Positions 53,634 to 62,329 of a stretch of DNA of 64,000 nt are shown piece after piece. The stretch lies in contig NZ_KB907310.1 of NCBI RefSeq assembly GCF_000381925.1, positions 434,001-498,000 on the forward strand. Direction: 5' to 3'. The notes under the pieces were generated by a model. The model did not search any database and was not told the DNA's origin. It saw only the letters and a list, made by a program, of their open reading frames with translations. The DNA comes from Nocardia sp. BMG111209. GTDB lineage: Bacteria > Actinomycetota > Actinomycetes > Mycobacteriales > Mycobacteriaceae. Both the position numbers and the translations under genes were made by a program. The number at the start of each line of letters is the position of its first letter. Positions within the stretch are counted from its first letter, which is position 1.

Positions 53634-55285
53634 CGCGGATCCGCCGCGTCGGGCTCCTGATGTGGATAGCCGTCGGTGGTCGCTGGTACGAACGTCTCCT
53701 TGATCGAGCGCGGCGACACCCAGCGCAGCAGGTTCAGCGGGGATCCGGCCTTGTCGTTGGTGCCGGAGGCGCGGGCCCCGCCGAAGGGCTGCTGGCCGAC
53801 CACCGCGCCGGTGGGCTTGTCGTTCACGTAGAAGTTGCCGGCCGCGAAACGCAGTGCGGCGCCGGCGGTTTCGATCGCCGACCGGTCCTGCGCCAGGATC
53901 GCGCCGGTGAGCGCGTACTTCGACCCGCTGTCCACCAGACCCAGTACCTCCGGGAAGGCGCCCGGCCGATCGTCGTCGTAGACGTGCAGCGACAGGATCG
54001 GCCCGAAGTATTCGGTGCGGAACGCCTCGTCGGTGGGATCCTCGCCCATCAGCAGCGTGGGCTCCACGAACCAGCCGATCCGGTCGTCGCAACTGCCGCC
54101 GGTGGCGATGGTCAGGCTCGCGGTCGCCTTGGCCCGGTCGATGGCCGCGACATTGCGCTCGAACGATCGCCGGTCGATCACCGCGCCGCCGAAATTAGCG
54201 AAATCCGTGACATCGCCGTAGCTCAGCGCGGCGATCCGATCGACCACCTCGCCGCCGATGCGGCTCCACAGCGATTTCGGGACGAAGGCGCGCGAGGCCG
54301 CCGAGCACTTCTGCCCCTGATATTCGTAGGCGCCGCGGACCAGTGCCGTGATCAGCGCCTGCGGATCGGCGGAGGGATGCGCGAGCACGAAATCCTTGCC
54401 GCCGGTCTCGCCGACCAGCCGCGGATAGCCGTCGTAGCGGTCGATCCGGTTGCCGACCTCCCGCCACAGGTGCTGGAAGGTGGCGGTGGAACCGGTGAAA
54501 TGGATCCCGGCCAGTCGCGGATCGTCGAGCACCACCGCGGAGACCTCCGGACCGTGACCGTGCACCAGATTGATCACCCCCGGCGGCAGTCCGGCCGCCG
54601 CCAGCAGCCGCATCGTGTGATGCGCCGCCACCGCCTGGGTGATCGACGGCTTCCACACCACGGTGTTGCCCATCAGCGCGGGCGCGGTCGGCAGGTTGCC
54701 GGCGATCGCGGTGAAGTTGAACGGCGTGACCGCGTAGACGAAACCCTCCAGCGGGCGATGGTCGGTCCGGTTCCACACCCCCGGCGCGGACATCGGCTGC
54801 CCGGCCAGGATCTGCCGGGCGAAGTGCACGTTGAAGCGCCAGAAGTCGACCAGTTCGCAGGGCGCGTCGATCTCCGCCTGATACGGGGATTTCGACTGGC
54901 CCAGCATGGTGGCGGCGGCGACGGTCTCCCGCCACGGACCCGCCAGCAGATCGGCGGCCCGCAGGAAGACCGCGGCCCGCTCGTCGAAGGGCAGTTCCCG
55001 CCACGCCGGGGCCGCGGCCATCGCGGCGGTGACGGCGGCATGTGCGTCGGCGGGGTCGGCCACGGTCAGGGTGCCGAGTACGGCGGCGTGGCGGTGGGGT
55101 TGTACGACATCGACGCGCGCGCCGGATCCGCGGCGCGGGCGACCGCCGATGACGTGCGGTAATTCGATCGGGTCGGCGGACAGGGCGGTGATGGCGGCCC
55201 GGAGCCGGGTTCGCTCGGGCGTCCCAGGAGCGTACGAATGCACGGGTTCGTTGGCCGGTACGGGGACCGTCGTGATCGCGTCCAT
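53630..55285 (-). CDS. pruA: L-glutamate gamma-semialdehyde dehydrogenase
   Basis: 551-residue 1-pyrroline-5-carboxylate dehydrogenase, aldehyde dehydrogenase family. FAYAVTPFNFTAIAGNL-type NAD region (VYAVTPFNFTAIAGNLP), LVGETGGKDFV with catalytic Glu, and Cys in YEYQGQKCSAASR. It oxidises the semialdehyde from proline to glutamate. ATG 55285. First gene of the proline operon, with a PucR regulator divergent upstream. Confidence 0.97.
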   Translation of the reverse strand: MDAITTVPVPANEPVHSYAPGTPERTRLRAAITALSADPIELPHVIGGRPRRGSGARVDVVQPHRHAAVLGTLTVADPADAHAAVTAAMAAAPAWRELPFDERAAVFLRAADLLAGPWRETVAAATMLGQSKSPYQAEIDAPCELVDFWRFNVHFARQILAGQPMSAPGVWNRTDHRPLEGFVYAVTPFNFTAIAGNLPTAPALMGNTVVWKPSITQAVAAHHTMRLLAAAGLPPGVINLVHGHGPEVSAVVLDDPRLAGIHFTGSTATFQHLWREVGNRIDRYDGYPRLVGETGGKDFVLAHPSADPQALITALVRGAYEYQGQKCSAASRAFVPKSLWSRIGGEVVDRIAALSYGDVTDFANFGGAVIDRRSFERNVAAIDRAKATASLTIATGGSCDDRIGWFVEPTLLMGEDPTDEAFRTEYFGPILSLHVYDDDRPGAFPEVLGLVDSGSKYALTGAILAQDRSAIETAGAALRFAAGNFYVNDKPTGAVVGQQPFGGARASGTNDKAGSPLNLLRWVSPRSIKETFVPATTDGYPHQEPDAADPR

Positions 55286-55372
55286 GGATGCCAGGAAACA
55301 CCCTCCGAGGGCAGATCGGATTGTCCGATCGCACTAATTGCGGGGTGTGTCGCTGTCCAGTTGAATGAAAGG

Positions 55373-57028
55373 GTGTCGAGGTTCCTGTCCCTGTCCGAGT
55401 TGCTGTCGTCGCTGACCAACTCGGTCGCCACGCTGGTCGACGCGCCGCAGGGCGACGATGTCGTGGTCGACCAGGTGGCCTTCCTCGACCCGGGCGATCT
55501 CCTGATGGACCTGCCACCCGGCCAGCCGCTCGCCGAGGCGTATCTGCAGGTCGGCGTCGGTGACCGGGAGGCGACCGAATGGCTGCGCGCGCTCGCCCGG
55601 GACTGCCCGCCCGCCGATCGGCCGCGGGTGCTGTTCGCCAAATCGGTGAGCGCGGAGCTGCGGGCGGCCGCCGCGGCGGCGCGGGTCGCCGTGGTCGCGG
55701 TGCATCCGCAGGCGCGCTGGGAGATGGTGTATTCGCTGATCGATCGCATCACCGGGCATACCGCGGGCACGGCTGGGACGGAACAGCCACCGGCGCTGGA
55801 CACCGATCTGTTCGGGCTGGCCCAGTCGGTCGCCGCGTCCACGCGCGGACTGGTCAGCATCGAGGACGAGCAGTTCCGGGTGCTGGCCTATTCGGCGGAC
55901 AACGCGGCCGCCGCGGATCCGGTGCGGCGGCTGTCGGTGCTGGGCCGGCAGGGCCCGTCCGGATATATGCGCTGGTTGCAGCGTGCGGGCGTCTTCGATC
56001 GGCTGCGCAATTCCGGCGACACGATCGAGGTGCCGCCGCAGCCGGAGTGGGAGACCCGGCGGCGGATCGCCATCGGCATCCGGGAACCGGGCCGCCACGG
56101 CGGCCGCGCGCCGGCGGTACTCGGCACGATCTGGGTGCAGGAGGGCGGCGAACCGCTGGACGCCGACAGTCCGCACACCCTGCGCGGCGCCGCCGCCATC
56201 GCCGCGCGGGTGATCTGGCGGGCCCGGCGCGCCCCGACCAGTGACGCGCTGCTGATCCAGCGGCTGTTCGGTGCGCACGGCGGCGGCATCGACGTCGCGG
56301 CCTTCGCACACCACTTCGGGGTCAGCGCGGACGGGCCGGCGGCGGTCGTGGGATTCGGCCGGTGCGCGGCCGAGGACGACGAGGTGATGCAGCGCGTGAT
56401 CGTGACTCTGCGGCTGCACGCCAGCGCGTTCCGCCAGGACTGCCTGACCACCATGATCGGCCCGCGGTTGTATGTGCTGTTCCCGGAACATCATTCGGTG
56501 GACCGGGTGGCCTCCTGGGCGCGGCAGGTGATCGGCCGGCTCGGTGAGCACTTCGGCCTGGAACTGCGTGGCGCGATCGCGGCCCCGGTCGACGGGCTCG
56601 CCGATGTCGCGCGGGCCCGCGCGGAGGCGGACCGGGTGCTCGACCGCACCACCGCGCTGCCGGACGCGGAACCGGTCACCACGCTGGCGCGCTCGCGGAC
56701 CACGGTATTGCTCGCCGAGATCCTCGCCGCGGTCGGTGCGCGGCCGGACCTGCGGGATCCGCGGGTGGACCTGCTGGAGGAGCACGACCGGAAGTACTCG
56801 GCGCGGTTGCGGGCGAGCCTGGACGCGTATCTGCGCCGCTACGGCGATGTGCGTTCCGCCGCGGCCGATCTCGGGATCCACCCCAACACGCTGCGCTACC
56901 GGATCCGGCGCGCCGCCGAACTGATGGGTATGGATCTGGATTCCGATGCGGATCGGTTGCTGCTGGAGATCCAGTTGGCCGCGCGGCGGTCGGCGTCCGG
57001 CGAGCAGCCCGAGCCCGGACGTCCCTGA
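55373..57028 (+). CDS. PucR family transcriptional regulator
   Basis: 551-residue PucR protein: an N-terminal regulatory domain (LSLSELLSSLTNSVATLVDAPQGDDVVVDQV) and a C-terminal HTH_30 (YGDVRSAAADLGIHPNTLRYRIRRAAELMGMDLD). GTG 55373 is closely preceded by AAAGG; the exact start is uncertain. Divergent from pruA; by analogy with PutR/PruR regulators it probably activates the proline genes in response to proline. Confidence 0.9.
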   Translation: MSRFLSLSELLSSLTNSVATLVDAPQGDDVVVDQVAFLDPGDLLMDLPPGQPLAEAYLQVGVGDREATEWLRALARDCPPADRPRVLFAKSVSAELRAAAAAARVAVVAVHPQARWEMVYSLIDRITGHTAGTAGTEQPPALDTDLFGLAQSVAASTRGLVSIEDEQFRVLAYSADNAAAADPVRRLSVLGRQGPSGYMRWLQRAGVFDRLRNSGDTIEVPPQPEWETRRRIAIGIREPGRHGGRAPAVLGTIWVQEGGEPLDADSPHTLRGAAAIAARVIWRARRAPTSDALLIQRLFGAHGGGIDVAAFAHHFGVSADGPAAVVGFGRCAAEDDEVMQRVIVTLRLHASAFRQDCLTTMIGPRLYVLFPEHHSVDRVASWARQVIGRLGEHFGLELRGAIAAPVDGLADVARARAEADRVLDRTTALPDAEPVTTLARSRTTVLLAEILAAVGARPDLRDPRVDLLEEHDRKYSARLRASLDAYLRRYGDVRSAAADLGIHPNTLRYRIRRAAELMGMDLDSDADRLLLEIQLAARRSASGEQPEPGRP

Positions 57029-57037
57029 GCCCGGTTC

Positions 57038-57090
57038 GCCCGCGCGCATTTTCCGGCTGCCGCCGCCCGCGCGCATTTCCGGCTGCGCCG
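57038..57090. repeat. Tandem duplication of about 27 bp after pucR
   Basis: GCCCGCGCGCATTTtCCGGC (57038-) recurs as GCCCGCGCGCATTTCCGGC from 57065; the two copies differ by a single T. No coding role seen. Confidence 0.7.
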
Positions 57091-57200
57091 TCGGAGACCC
57101 CTTCGGGGCGAAATCGGTCCACCGCCACCGACTGTGTTGCATCATGTCGCACAAGGGTTCTCGTGCCGTTCGTCGATGGTGTGCGAAAGGGAGTGTGTAT

Positions 57201-57407
57201 ATGGACAATCCAGTGTTCCACCAGTGGCCGGGCCACGGGCTCACACCCGCACAGATGCACGGCGAGCTGAACAGACGGCATTCGGAGTGCACGCTCGACG
57301 GCTGCGATATGAAGCGCTACTGCTGGACCAGACTCATCGATCTCGGCCATCCGCATCCGGGGCTGACCGTCGCCGCCTGTCCCGCCTGCCGCGTCAACGT
57401 GGCGTGA
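57201..57407 (+). CDS. Small Cys-rich protein
   Basis: 68 residues, ATG 57201 with GGAG upstream. It has several Cys in CTLDGCDMKRYCW and CPACR, as for a zinc-binding protein, and many His. Its stop overlaps the GtrA start (TGATG). It may belong to a family of actinobacterial small proteins; no function known. Confidence 0.65.
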   Translation: MDNPVFHQWPGHGLTPAQMHGELNRRHSECTLDGCDMKRYCWTRLIDLGHPHPGLTVAACPACRVNVA

Positions 57408-57946
57408 TGCACCGGCGGCGAACCGGGATTTCGCTGTTCGATAACCGCACGGACACCTACCGGTGGCAGCGTGACGAGGTGCGGATCGAACCCGAAACCG
57501 CCGCGGTGCGGCTGGCGGCCCTGTTCCACCAGTGCTGCGCCGCGGTGGTCGCCAGATTGCCGTTCGGGTTGAATACCGTTGTCGCACCGACCTTTCTGGG
57601 CTTCGCGGTGATCAACGGCTGTACGTTCGCCGTGGATCTGCTGGTGCTCACCCTCCTGCACGGCGTGGTGCCGTTGCCGGTCGCGATCACCGGTGGATAC
57701 GCGGTGGCCTTCGGCCTGAGCTATGTCCTGAACCGGGCGCTGAACTTCCGCTCGCATGCCGCGGTGGTGCCGCAACTCGCGGTGTACGTCGCGGCGGTGG
57801 TGGTCAACTATCTGGCCTTCATCCTCGGTGTCTCCAGCGGATTGGCGGCGGTCGGCGTCGAATATCACCTCGCTCGCATCCTGGCCGGTGCGGGTGAGGC
57901 GGCGTTCATGTACTCGGCCATGAAATGGGTGATCTTCCGCCGCTGA
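57407..57946 (+). CDS. GtrA family membrane protein
   Basis: 179-residue protein with four TM segments: GFAVINGCTFAVDLLVLTLL, VAFGLSYVLNRALNFRSHA and two more, the GtrA pattern (N-R-x-x-x-F/W). GtrA proteins help move lipid-linked sugars or teichoic/arabinan precursors across the membrane. Overlaps the small Cys gene by 1 bp. The N-terminal 50 residues are a soluble extension. Confidence 0.88.
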   Translation: MHRRRTGISLFDNRTDTYRWQRDEVRIEPETAAVRLAALFHQCCAAVVARLPFGLNTVVAPTFLGFAVINGCTFAVDLLVLTLLHGVVPLPVAITGGYAVAFGLSYVLNRALNFRSHAAVVPQLAVYVAAVVVNYLAFILGVSSGLAAVGVEYHLARILAGAGEAAFMYSAMKWVIFRR

Positions 57947-58049
57947 TGCCCGCTCTGCCGGAATTCGGGTGATTTTGTACCCTGGCAGTCGGATTCGATC
58001 ACCCCGCTCGGACCACGCGCGGGGTGATCGCCGGTGGAGAGGGAACAGC

Positions 58050-59480
58050 GTGAGCGGGTTGGTGCGGAGCGTGCTGGGCGTCGTGTTCGCGACGGTGCTG
58101 GCGGCGGCCCCGGCCGCGGCGGAACAGTTCGGACCCGCGGCCCCGCCGAATCCGTGGCTGGGCCCGGCCGGTACCGCGACCATGCACGGCGATGCCGAGG
58201 CCTCCGACACCACGCCGCTGCCCGGACCGGGTGCCGGGCCGATCGAGGCGATTTTCCATCCGATCGGCGGCGCCTGCCCGACCATCCTGGTCGGATCGGA
58301 CGGCCTGCCGGTGGCGCTGTGCACGCTGATCACCACCCGTATCCCGACCGCCTTCCTCCTGGATCCGGCCGGGGGCGCGCCGCTGGCCGCGCTGCCCACC
58401 CGCACCGGCGGCGGCACCGTGCTCGGCGGGGTGTACGCCTTCCTCGACAACCGGGATCGGCTGGTGACCGTCGACGGCGCGGGCGATCTGGAATGGATCG
58501 GGCACGACCGCGGCGGCCCGGACGGGACCTGGCGGCTGTACGTCGAGCACACCGCGCCGACCTCCGCGATCGTGCCCGCGGGTGACTCCGTCTCGTCGGC
58601 GACCCCCGATCGGTCCGGCGCGATCTGGCTGGCCACCGAACACGGCACCGTCGGGGTACTGCGGCCCGACGGTGGTATCGCCGCGGCGCCGCTCGGCGCG
58701 GGGGAACTGGTGGAGAACAGCATCGCCGCGGCGGCCGGCGGGGTCGCCGTCGCCACCGATCACGCGCTCTACCTGCTGCGCACCGACGCCGCCGGTACGC
58801 CGTCGATCGTCTGGCGGCAGGCCTACGACCGCGGCCCCGCCCGCAAACCCGGTCAGCTCAGCGCCGGTACCGGCGCCACACCCACCTTCTTCGGGCCGGG
58901 TACCGGCTCGGAGTACGTCACGATCACCGACAACGCGGTGCCGCAGGAACATCTGCTGGTCTATTCGACGGCGACTGGGGACCAGATCTGCTCGGTCGCG
59001 TTGCTGCCGCCGGGACCCAGCGGCACCGAGAACTCGCCGATCGGTATCGGCAACACCGTCGTCGTCGCCGGTACCTACGGCTATCCGTATCCGGCCGGCG
59101 CGGTCGGGCCCAGCGATCCGGCGTCGGCGCCCTTCACCGGCGGGATGACGCGGGTCGATGTCGACCCGTCCGGCGCGGGTTGCGCGGTCCGCTGGAACAA
59201 CACCGTGCCCTCGGCGGCGGTGCCGCGGCTGTCCACCGCCGACGGCCGGATCTACACCTTCACCCGGCACACCGCGACCGCCGCCGCGGCGACGCCGCTG
59301 GACGGTTACGACTACGCCGTGATCGATGCCGCCACCGGCGCGCTGGAAACCGAACAACCCGTCGGCGCCGGCCTGCCGGTCGACACCCTGGAGATGGTGG
59401 GCTCGATCGCGCCCGGCGGCGTGCAGTACCAGGGCACGGTGACCGGATACTTCAGCGTGCGGCCACATCCGGCCGGCTGA
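58050..59480 (+). CDS. Secreted beta-propeller-like protein
   Basis: 476 residues. Signal peptide to about residue 25 (VLGVVFATVLAAAPAAA), then repeating strands (IFHPIGGACPTILVGSDG, RSGAIWLATEHGTVGVL, TITDNAVPQEHLLVYSTATG) that suggest a PQQ/YncE-like propeller. Cys residues may form disulfides. GTG 58050 follows GGAGAGGGAAC. The stop abuts that of the convergent gene. Family unnamed. Confidence 0.78.
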   Translation: MSGLVRSVLGVVFATVLAAAPAAAEQFGPAAPPNPWLGPAGTATMHGDAEASDTTPLPGPGAGPIEAIFHPIGGACPTILVGSDGLPVALCTLITTRIPTAFLLDPAGGAPLAALPTRTGGGTVLGGVYAFLDNRDRLVTVDGAGDLEWIGHDRGGPDGTWRLYVEHTAPTSAIVPAGDSVSSATPDRSGAIWLATEHGTVGVLRPDGGIAAAPLGAGELVENSIAAAAGGVAVATDHALYLLRTDAAGTPSIVWRQAYDRGPARKPGQLSAGTGATPTFFGPGTGSEYVTITDNAVPQEHLLVYSTATGDQICSVALLPPGPSGTENSPIGIGNTVVVAGTYGYPYPAGAVGPSDPASAPFTGGMTRVDVDPSGAGCAVRWNNTVPSAAVPRLSTADGRIYTFTRHTATAAAATPLDGYDYAVIDAATGALETEQPVGAGLPVDTLEMVGSIAPGGVQYQGTVTGYFSVRPHPAG

Positions 59481-60044
59481 TCATCGCTGCTGCACCTCGA
59501 GGAGGGTCGCGGATCCGACCGCCGGCCGCTGCTCGTGCATGGTGATCACGTCACCGGGCCGCAGATGCCGCCAGGCGTCGGGGGTGAGTGGCAGCAATCG
59601 GATCCGCCCGCGCCCGCCGACGGGGATCTCCGGGGCGAACTCGACCCGGATCTGGGCCAGCCGCAGGCCGACGGTGTCGTCGCCGGTCGCCCACATCGGC
59701 CGCAGACCCGAGCCCGGAACCGCGATCCGGCGGCCGCCGGACTCGGGTGGCAACAGCCACAGATCGGCGCGAATGATACTGCCGCAACGGGTTTCGGCCG
59801 CCCGCCAGCGGCACCAGTCGGCATCGTGCGGTAGCGACAGCTGTTGCGCGACCCCGGCGAGCAGTTTCCAGTATTCGGCGCTCTGCCAGCGCAGGCCCTC
59901 GAACTCCTGGAGTATGCCCAGCGCCATCTCCCATTCGCCGAAACGGAGATATTCGTGGACGTCCGCGACCGTCAGCCCGGCCTCGCTCCGCGCATCCGTC
60001 GGCACCGATTCGGCCGCGAGGCGCAACGACACGGGAACGTTCAT
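59481..60044 (-). CDS. Hypothetical protein with beta-barrel-like C-terminus
   Basis: 187 residues, cytosolic. The N-terminal half is helical (LTVADVHEYLRFGEWEMALGILQEFEG), the C-terminal half is rich in strands, with GRGRIRLLPLTPDAWRHLRPGDVITMHEQRPAVGSATLLEV, which resembles the third (beta-barrel) domain of EF-Tu-like proteins. Function unknown. ATG 60044. It ends the minus operon with the PucR/CdaR-type regulator; the gap between the two is 61 bp. Confidence 0.65.
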   Translation of the reverse strand: MNVPVSLRLAAESVPTDARSEAGLTVADVHEYLRFGEWEMALGILQEFEGLRWQSAEYWKLLAGVAQQLSLPHDADWCRWRAAETRCGSIIRADLWLLPPESGGRRIAVPGSGLRPMWATGDDTVGLRLAQIRVEFAPEIPVGGRGRIRLLPLTPDAWRHLRPGDVITMHEQRPAVGSATLLEVQQR

Positions 60045-60105
60045 CCACCGATTCTCGCGGAACGCGGAAATCGCCCGCGCACGGACGTCCGTGCCGGCCT
60101 CCCGC

Positions 60106-61341
60106 TCACACTGCCCGGTCCAGTTGGGAGTCGGGGTCGTCGCCGTGCACCGAGCGGTGGATCGCGCGGGCGATCATGCTGGAGCGCAGGTACCAGAGGT
60201 CCGTGGCCCGGGAGGGATCGAGCCCGGTCAACTCGGTGATCCGGGCCAGCCGCCGGCGCAGCACGCCGACCGGCACCCCGAGCCGTTGCGCGGTGGCCGC
60301 CCGGCCGCCGGCGGCGAGGAATTCGCCGAGCATGTGCTCGAGTTCCGGTTCGGTCTGCAGCGGCGCGAGCACCGAGCGGATCTTCTCGTTCGCCGTGCCG
60401 GGACGGCCCAGCTGGTATTCGCAGGCGAGATCCTCGAATCGGTACAGCCCCGGGCCGCGGCCCAGCCGCACCGCGAGATCCAGCAGCTCGTGGGCCAATT
60501 CGACGGCCGGCGGGATCCGGTCCCGATCGGCGTCGGCCATCGCGACGGTGACCGGCCCGGCCGCGGCGCGGGCGAGCCGGGCCACCAGATCGTCCGGATC
60601 GCCGGTCGCGGCCGGGGGGAGCAGCAGGGTGCCACCGTCCACGCTGAGCTGGGTCAGCACGCCGGGCCCGCAGGCGATGGCGAGTTCGGCCTGCACCCGC
60701 CGCAGTTTGCGGCGGGCGACCACCCGTGCGTCCAGGCGCCGATCGTGTTCGTCGGGATGCGGGCCCAGCGCCACCGCCAGCACCCGATAGGTATCGGCGA
60801 TCTCGATGTCGCCGGAGGCGGAGGCCCCGGCCACGTTCCCGGCGAGCAGCCGTGCGGTGACGGTCTGCACGACCGCCCGTTGTTCCGCGGCCAGCGCCCG
60901 GATCTCCCGGACGTAGCCGCGCGACACTGCGGTCGACATGGTCCGGATGATGTCGATGAGCGCGATCCCGTTGCCGCGCGCGGTCCGGACGGTCGACCAG
61001 GGCAGCGTGGGCGCGAGCTGCTGGAACGCCGTCCCGATACCCGCGTGCACCGCGTGCTGCAGCGGCTCCACGGGCAGATCCAGCTGCGCCCAGCGGGCCG
61101 CCACGGTCTCGATCCGGGCCAGCGCGCTGCCGCTCACCGGCGTCTGCGCGCGCAGGACCTGTCCGAGTTCGCCCGCGCAGATGTTCACCAGCAGCGTCAG
61201 ATCCGCGCGGGCCCGGCCGCCGGCCCGATCACCGAGGATTTCCGCGACGAGTCCGCGCACCACCGGTGCCGCGAGCAGCGGCGGCGTCGTCACGGCGCCG
61301 GTACGGTTGCGGCCGCGGCCGGTCGCGCGGGAAACAGACAT
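60106..61341 (-). CDS. PucR/CdaR-like regulator
   Basis: 411 residues. The central part resembles a GGDEF-like CdaR module (RVLAVALGPHPDEHDRRL), the C-terminal end is a helix-turn-helix (GRAATAQRLGVPVGVLRRRLARITELTGLDP) that is compatible with HTH_30. The N-terminal helices may bind a ligand. ATG 61341 follows GGAGGG. It lies 16 bp after gpgS. A cell-envelope or glycan link is possible from context only. Confidence 0.78.
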   Translation of the reverse strand: MSVSRATGRGRNRTGAVTTPPLLAAPVVRGLVAEILGDRAGGRARADLTLLVNICAGELGQVLRAQTPVSGSALARIETVAARWAQLDLPVEPLQHAVHAGIGTAFQQLAPTLPWSTVRTARGNGIALIDIIRTMSTAVSRGYVREIRALAAEQRAVVQTVTARLLAGNVAGASASGDIEIADTYRVLAVALGPHPDEHDRRLDARVVARRKLRRVQAELAIACGPGVLTQLSVDGGTLLLPPAATGDPDDLVARLARAAAGPVTVAMADADRDRIPPAVELAHELLDLAVRLGRGPGLYRFEDLACEYQLGRPGTANEKIRSVLAPLQTEPELEHMLGEFLAAGGRAATAQRLGVPVGVLRRRLARITELTGLDPSRATDLWYLRSSMIARAIHRSVHGDDPDSQLDRAV

Positions 61342-61357
61342 CCGACCCTCCATCGAT

Positions 61358-62329
61358 TCAACTCATCGAATGTATGCCGAACAGCGGGTCCACCGGGCCG
61401 TGATCGCCGTGCCCGGTGGCCGGCATTTCCGTGAGCAGCCGCATCGGCGGCCGATCGGCGCTCCCGAGCTCGCTGACCACCCGCCGCCAGCCGTCCCCGT
61501 CCGGCACGAACCGGGCCAGGCCGCGGCCCGAATCGCGGATGCCGAGGCGGTCGAGCAGGGTCGCCACGACCTGCCGGCTCATCACGGCCAGTTCGTGATC
61601 GGGCCGGTTGCGGTGTCGGCGGGTGCCGAGGTCGACCTCCGCGATCGCCCCGATGCCGTGGCGCTGCCAGCAGTCGACCAGGATGCCGATCTCGACCCCG
61701 TATCCGGGTGCGAACGGGATGCCCGCGAGCAACTCACGGGTGGCGGCGTACTCACCCCCGAGCGGCTGGACGATCTCGCCCAGTTCGGGGGCCAGGGCCG
61801 TCAGCAGCGGACGCGCGACGAGCTGGGTGACCCGGCCGCCGCCGTCGGCCTCGTCGGATCCGCCGGTGCGCAACGGCCGCCGATAGAAACCTTTCACCAG
61901 CCGTACCTCGTCGTCGAACAACAACGGCGCCAGCAGGGACGGTACGAACATCGGGCTCGGCGAGATCAGATCGGAGTCGACGAACACGATCAGATCGCCG
62001 CCGGCCACCGCGAGCGACCGCCACAGCACCTCCCCCTTACCCGGCACCGGCGGCACCCGCGGCAACGCCTGCTCGCGGGTGTACACGGTGGCGCCGGCCG
62101 CGCGGGCGGCCGCCACGGTGCCGTCGGTGGAGCCGGAGTCGATGACGAGCAGTTCGTCGACCAGCGTGCCGACCAGCGGATGGATGGACGCGATCACCGC
62201 ACCGACGGTCGCCTCCTCGTCCAGCGCCGGCAACACCACCGACACCCGCCGCTGTCCCTTGCGCTCGACGAGTTCGGGAACCGACCACGGCCGATCGAAC
62301 CAGGTGGGTGTCCGGTGGACCACGGTCAT
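61358..62329 (-). CDS. gpgS: Glucosyl-3-phosphoglycerate synthase
   Basis: 323-residue GT81 enzyme starting methylglucose lipopolysaccharide synthesis by transferring glucose from an NDP-glucose to 3-phosphoglycerate. Motifs shared with mycobacterial GpgS: VSVVLPALDEEATVGAVI, DSGSTDGT, REQALPRVPPVPGKGE, IVFVDSDLI, KGFYRRPL and QPLGGEYAATRELL, GYGVEIGILVD. ATG 62329 overlaps the GT39 gene stop (ATGA). galU, at 27 kb, could supply the sugar nucleotide precursor. Confidence 0.96.
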   Translation of the reverse strand: MTVVHRTPTWFDRPWSVPELVERKGQRRVSVVLPALDEEATVGAVIASIHPLVGTLVDELLVIDSGSTDGTVAAARAAGATVYTREQALPRVPPVPGKGEVLWRSLAVAGGDLIVFVDSDLISPSPMFVPSLLAPLLFDDEVRLVKGFYRRPLRTGGSDEADGGGRVTQLVARPLLTALAPELGEIVQPLGGEYAATRELLAGIPFAPGYGVEIGILVDCWQRHGIGAIAEVDLGTRRHRNRPDHELAVMSRQVVATLLDRLGIRDSGRGLARFVPDGDGWRRVVSELGSADRPPMRLLTEMPATGHGDHGPVDPLFGIHSMS

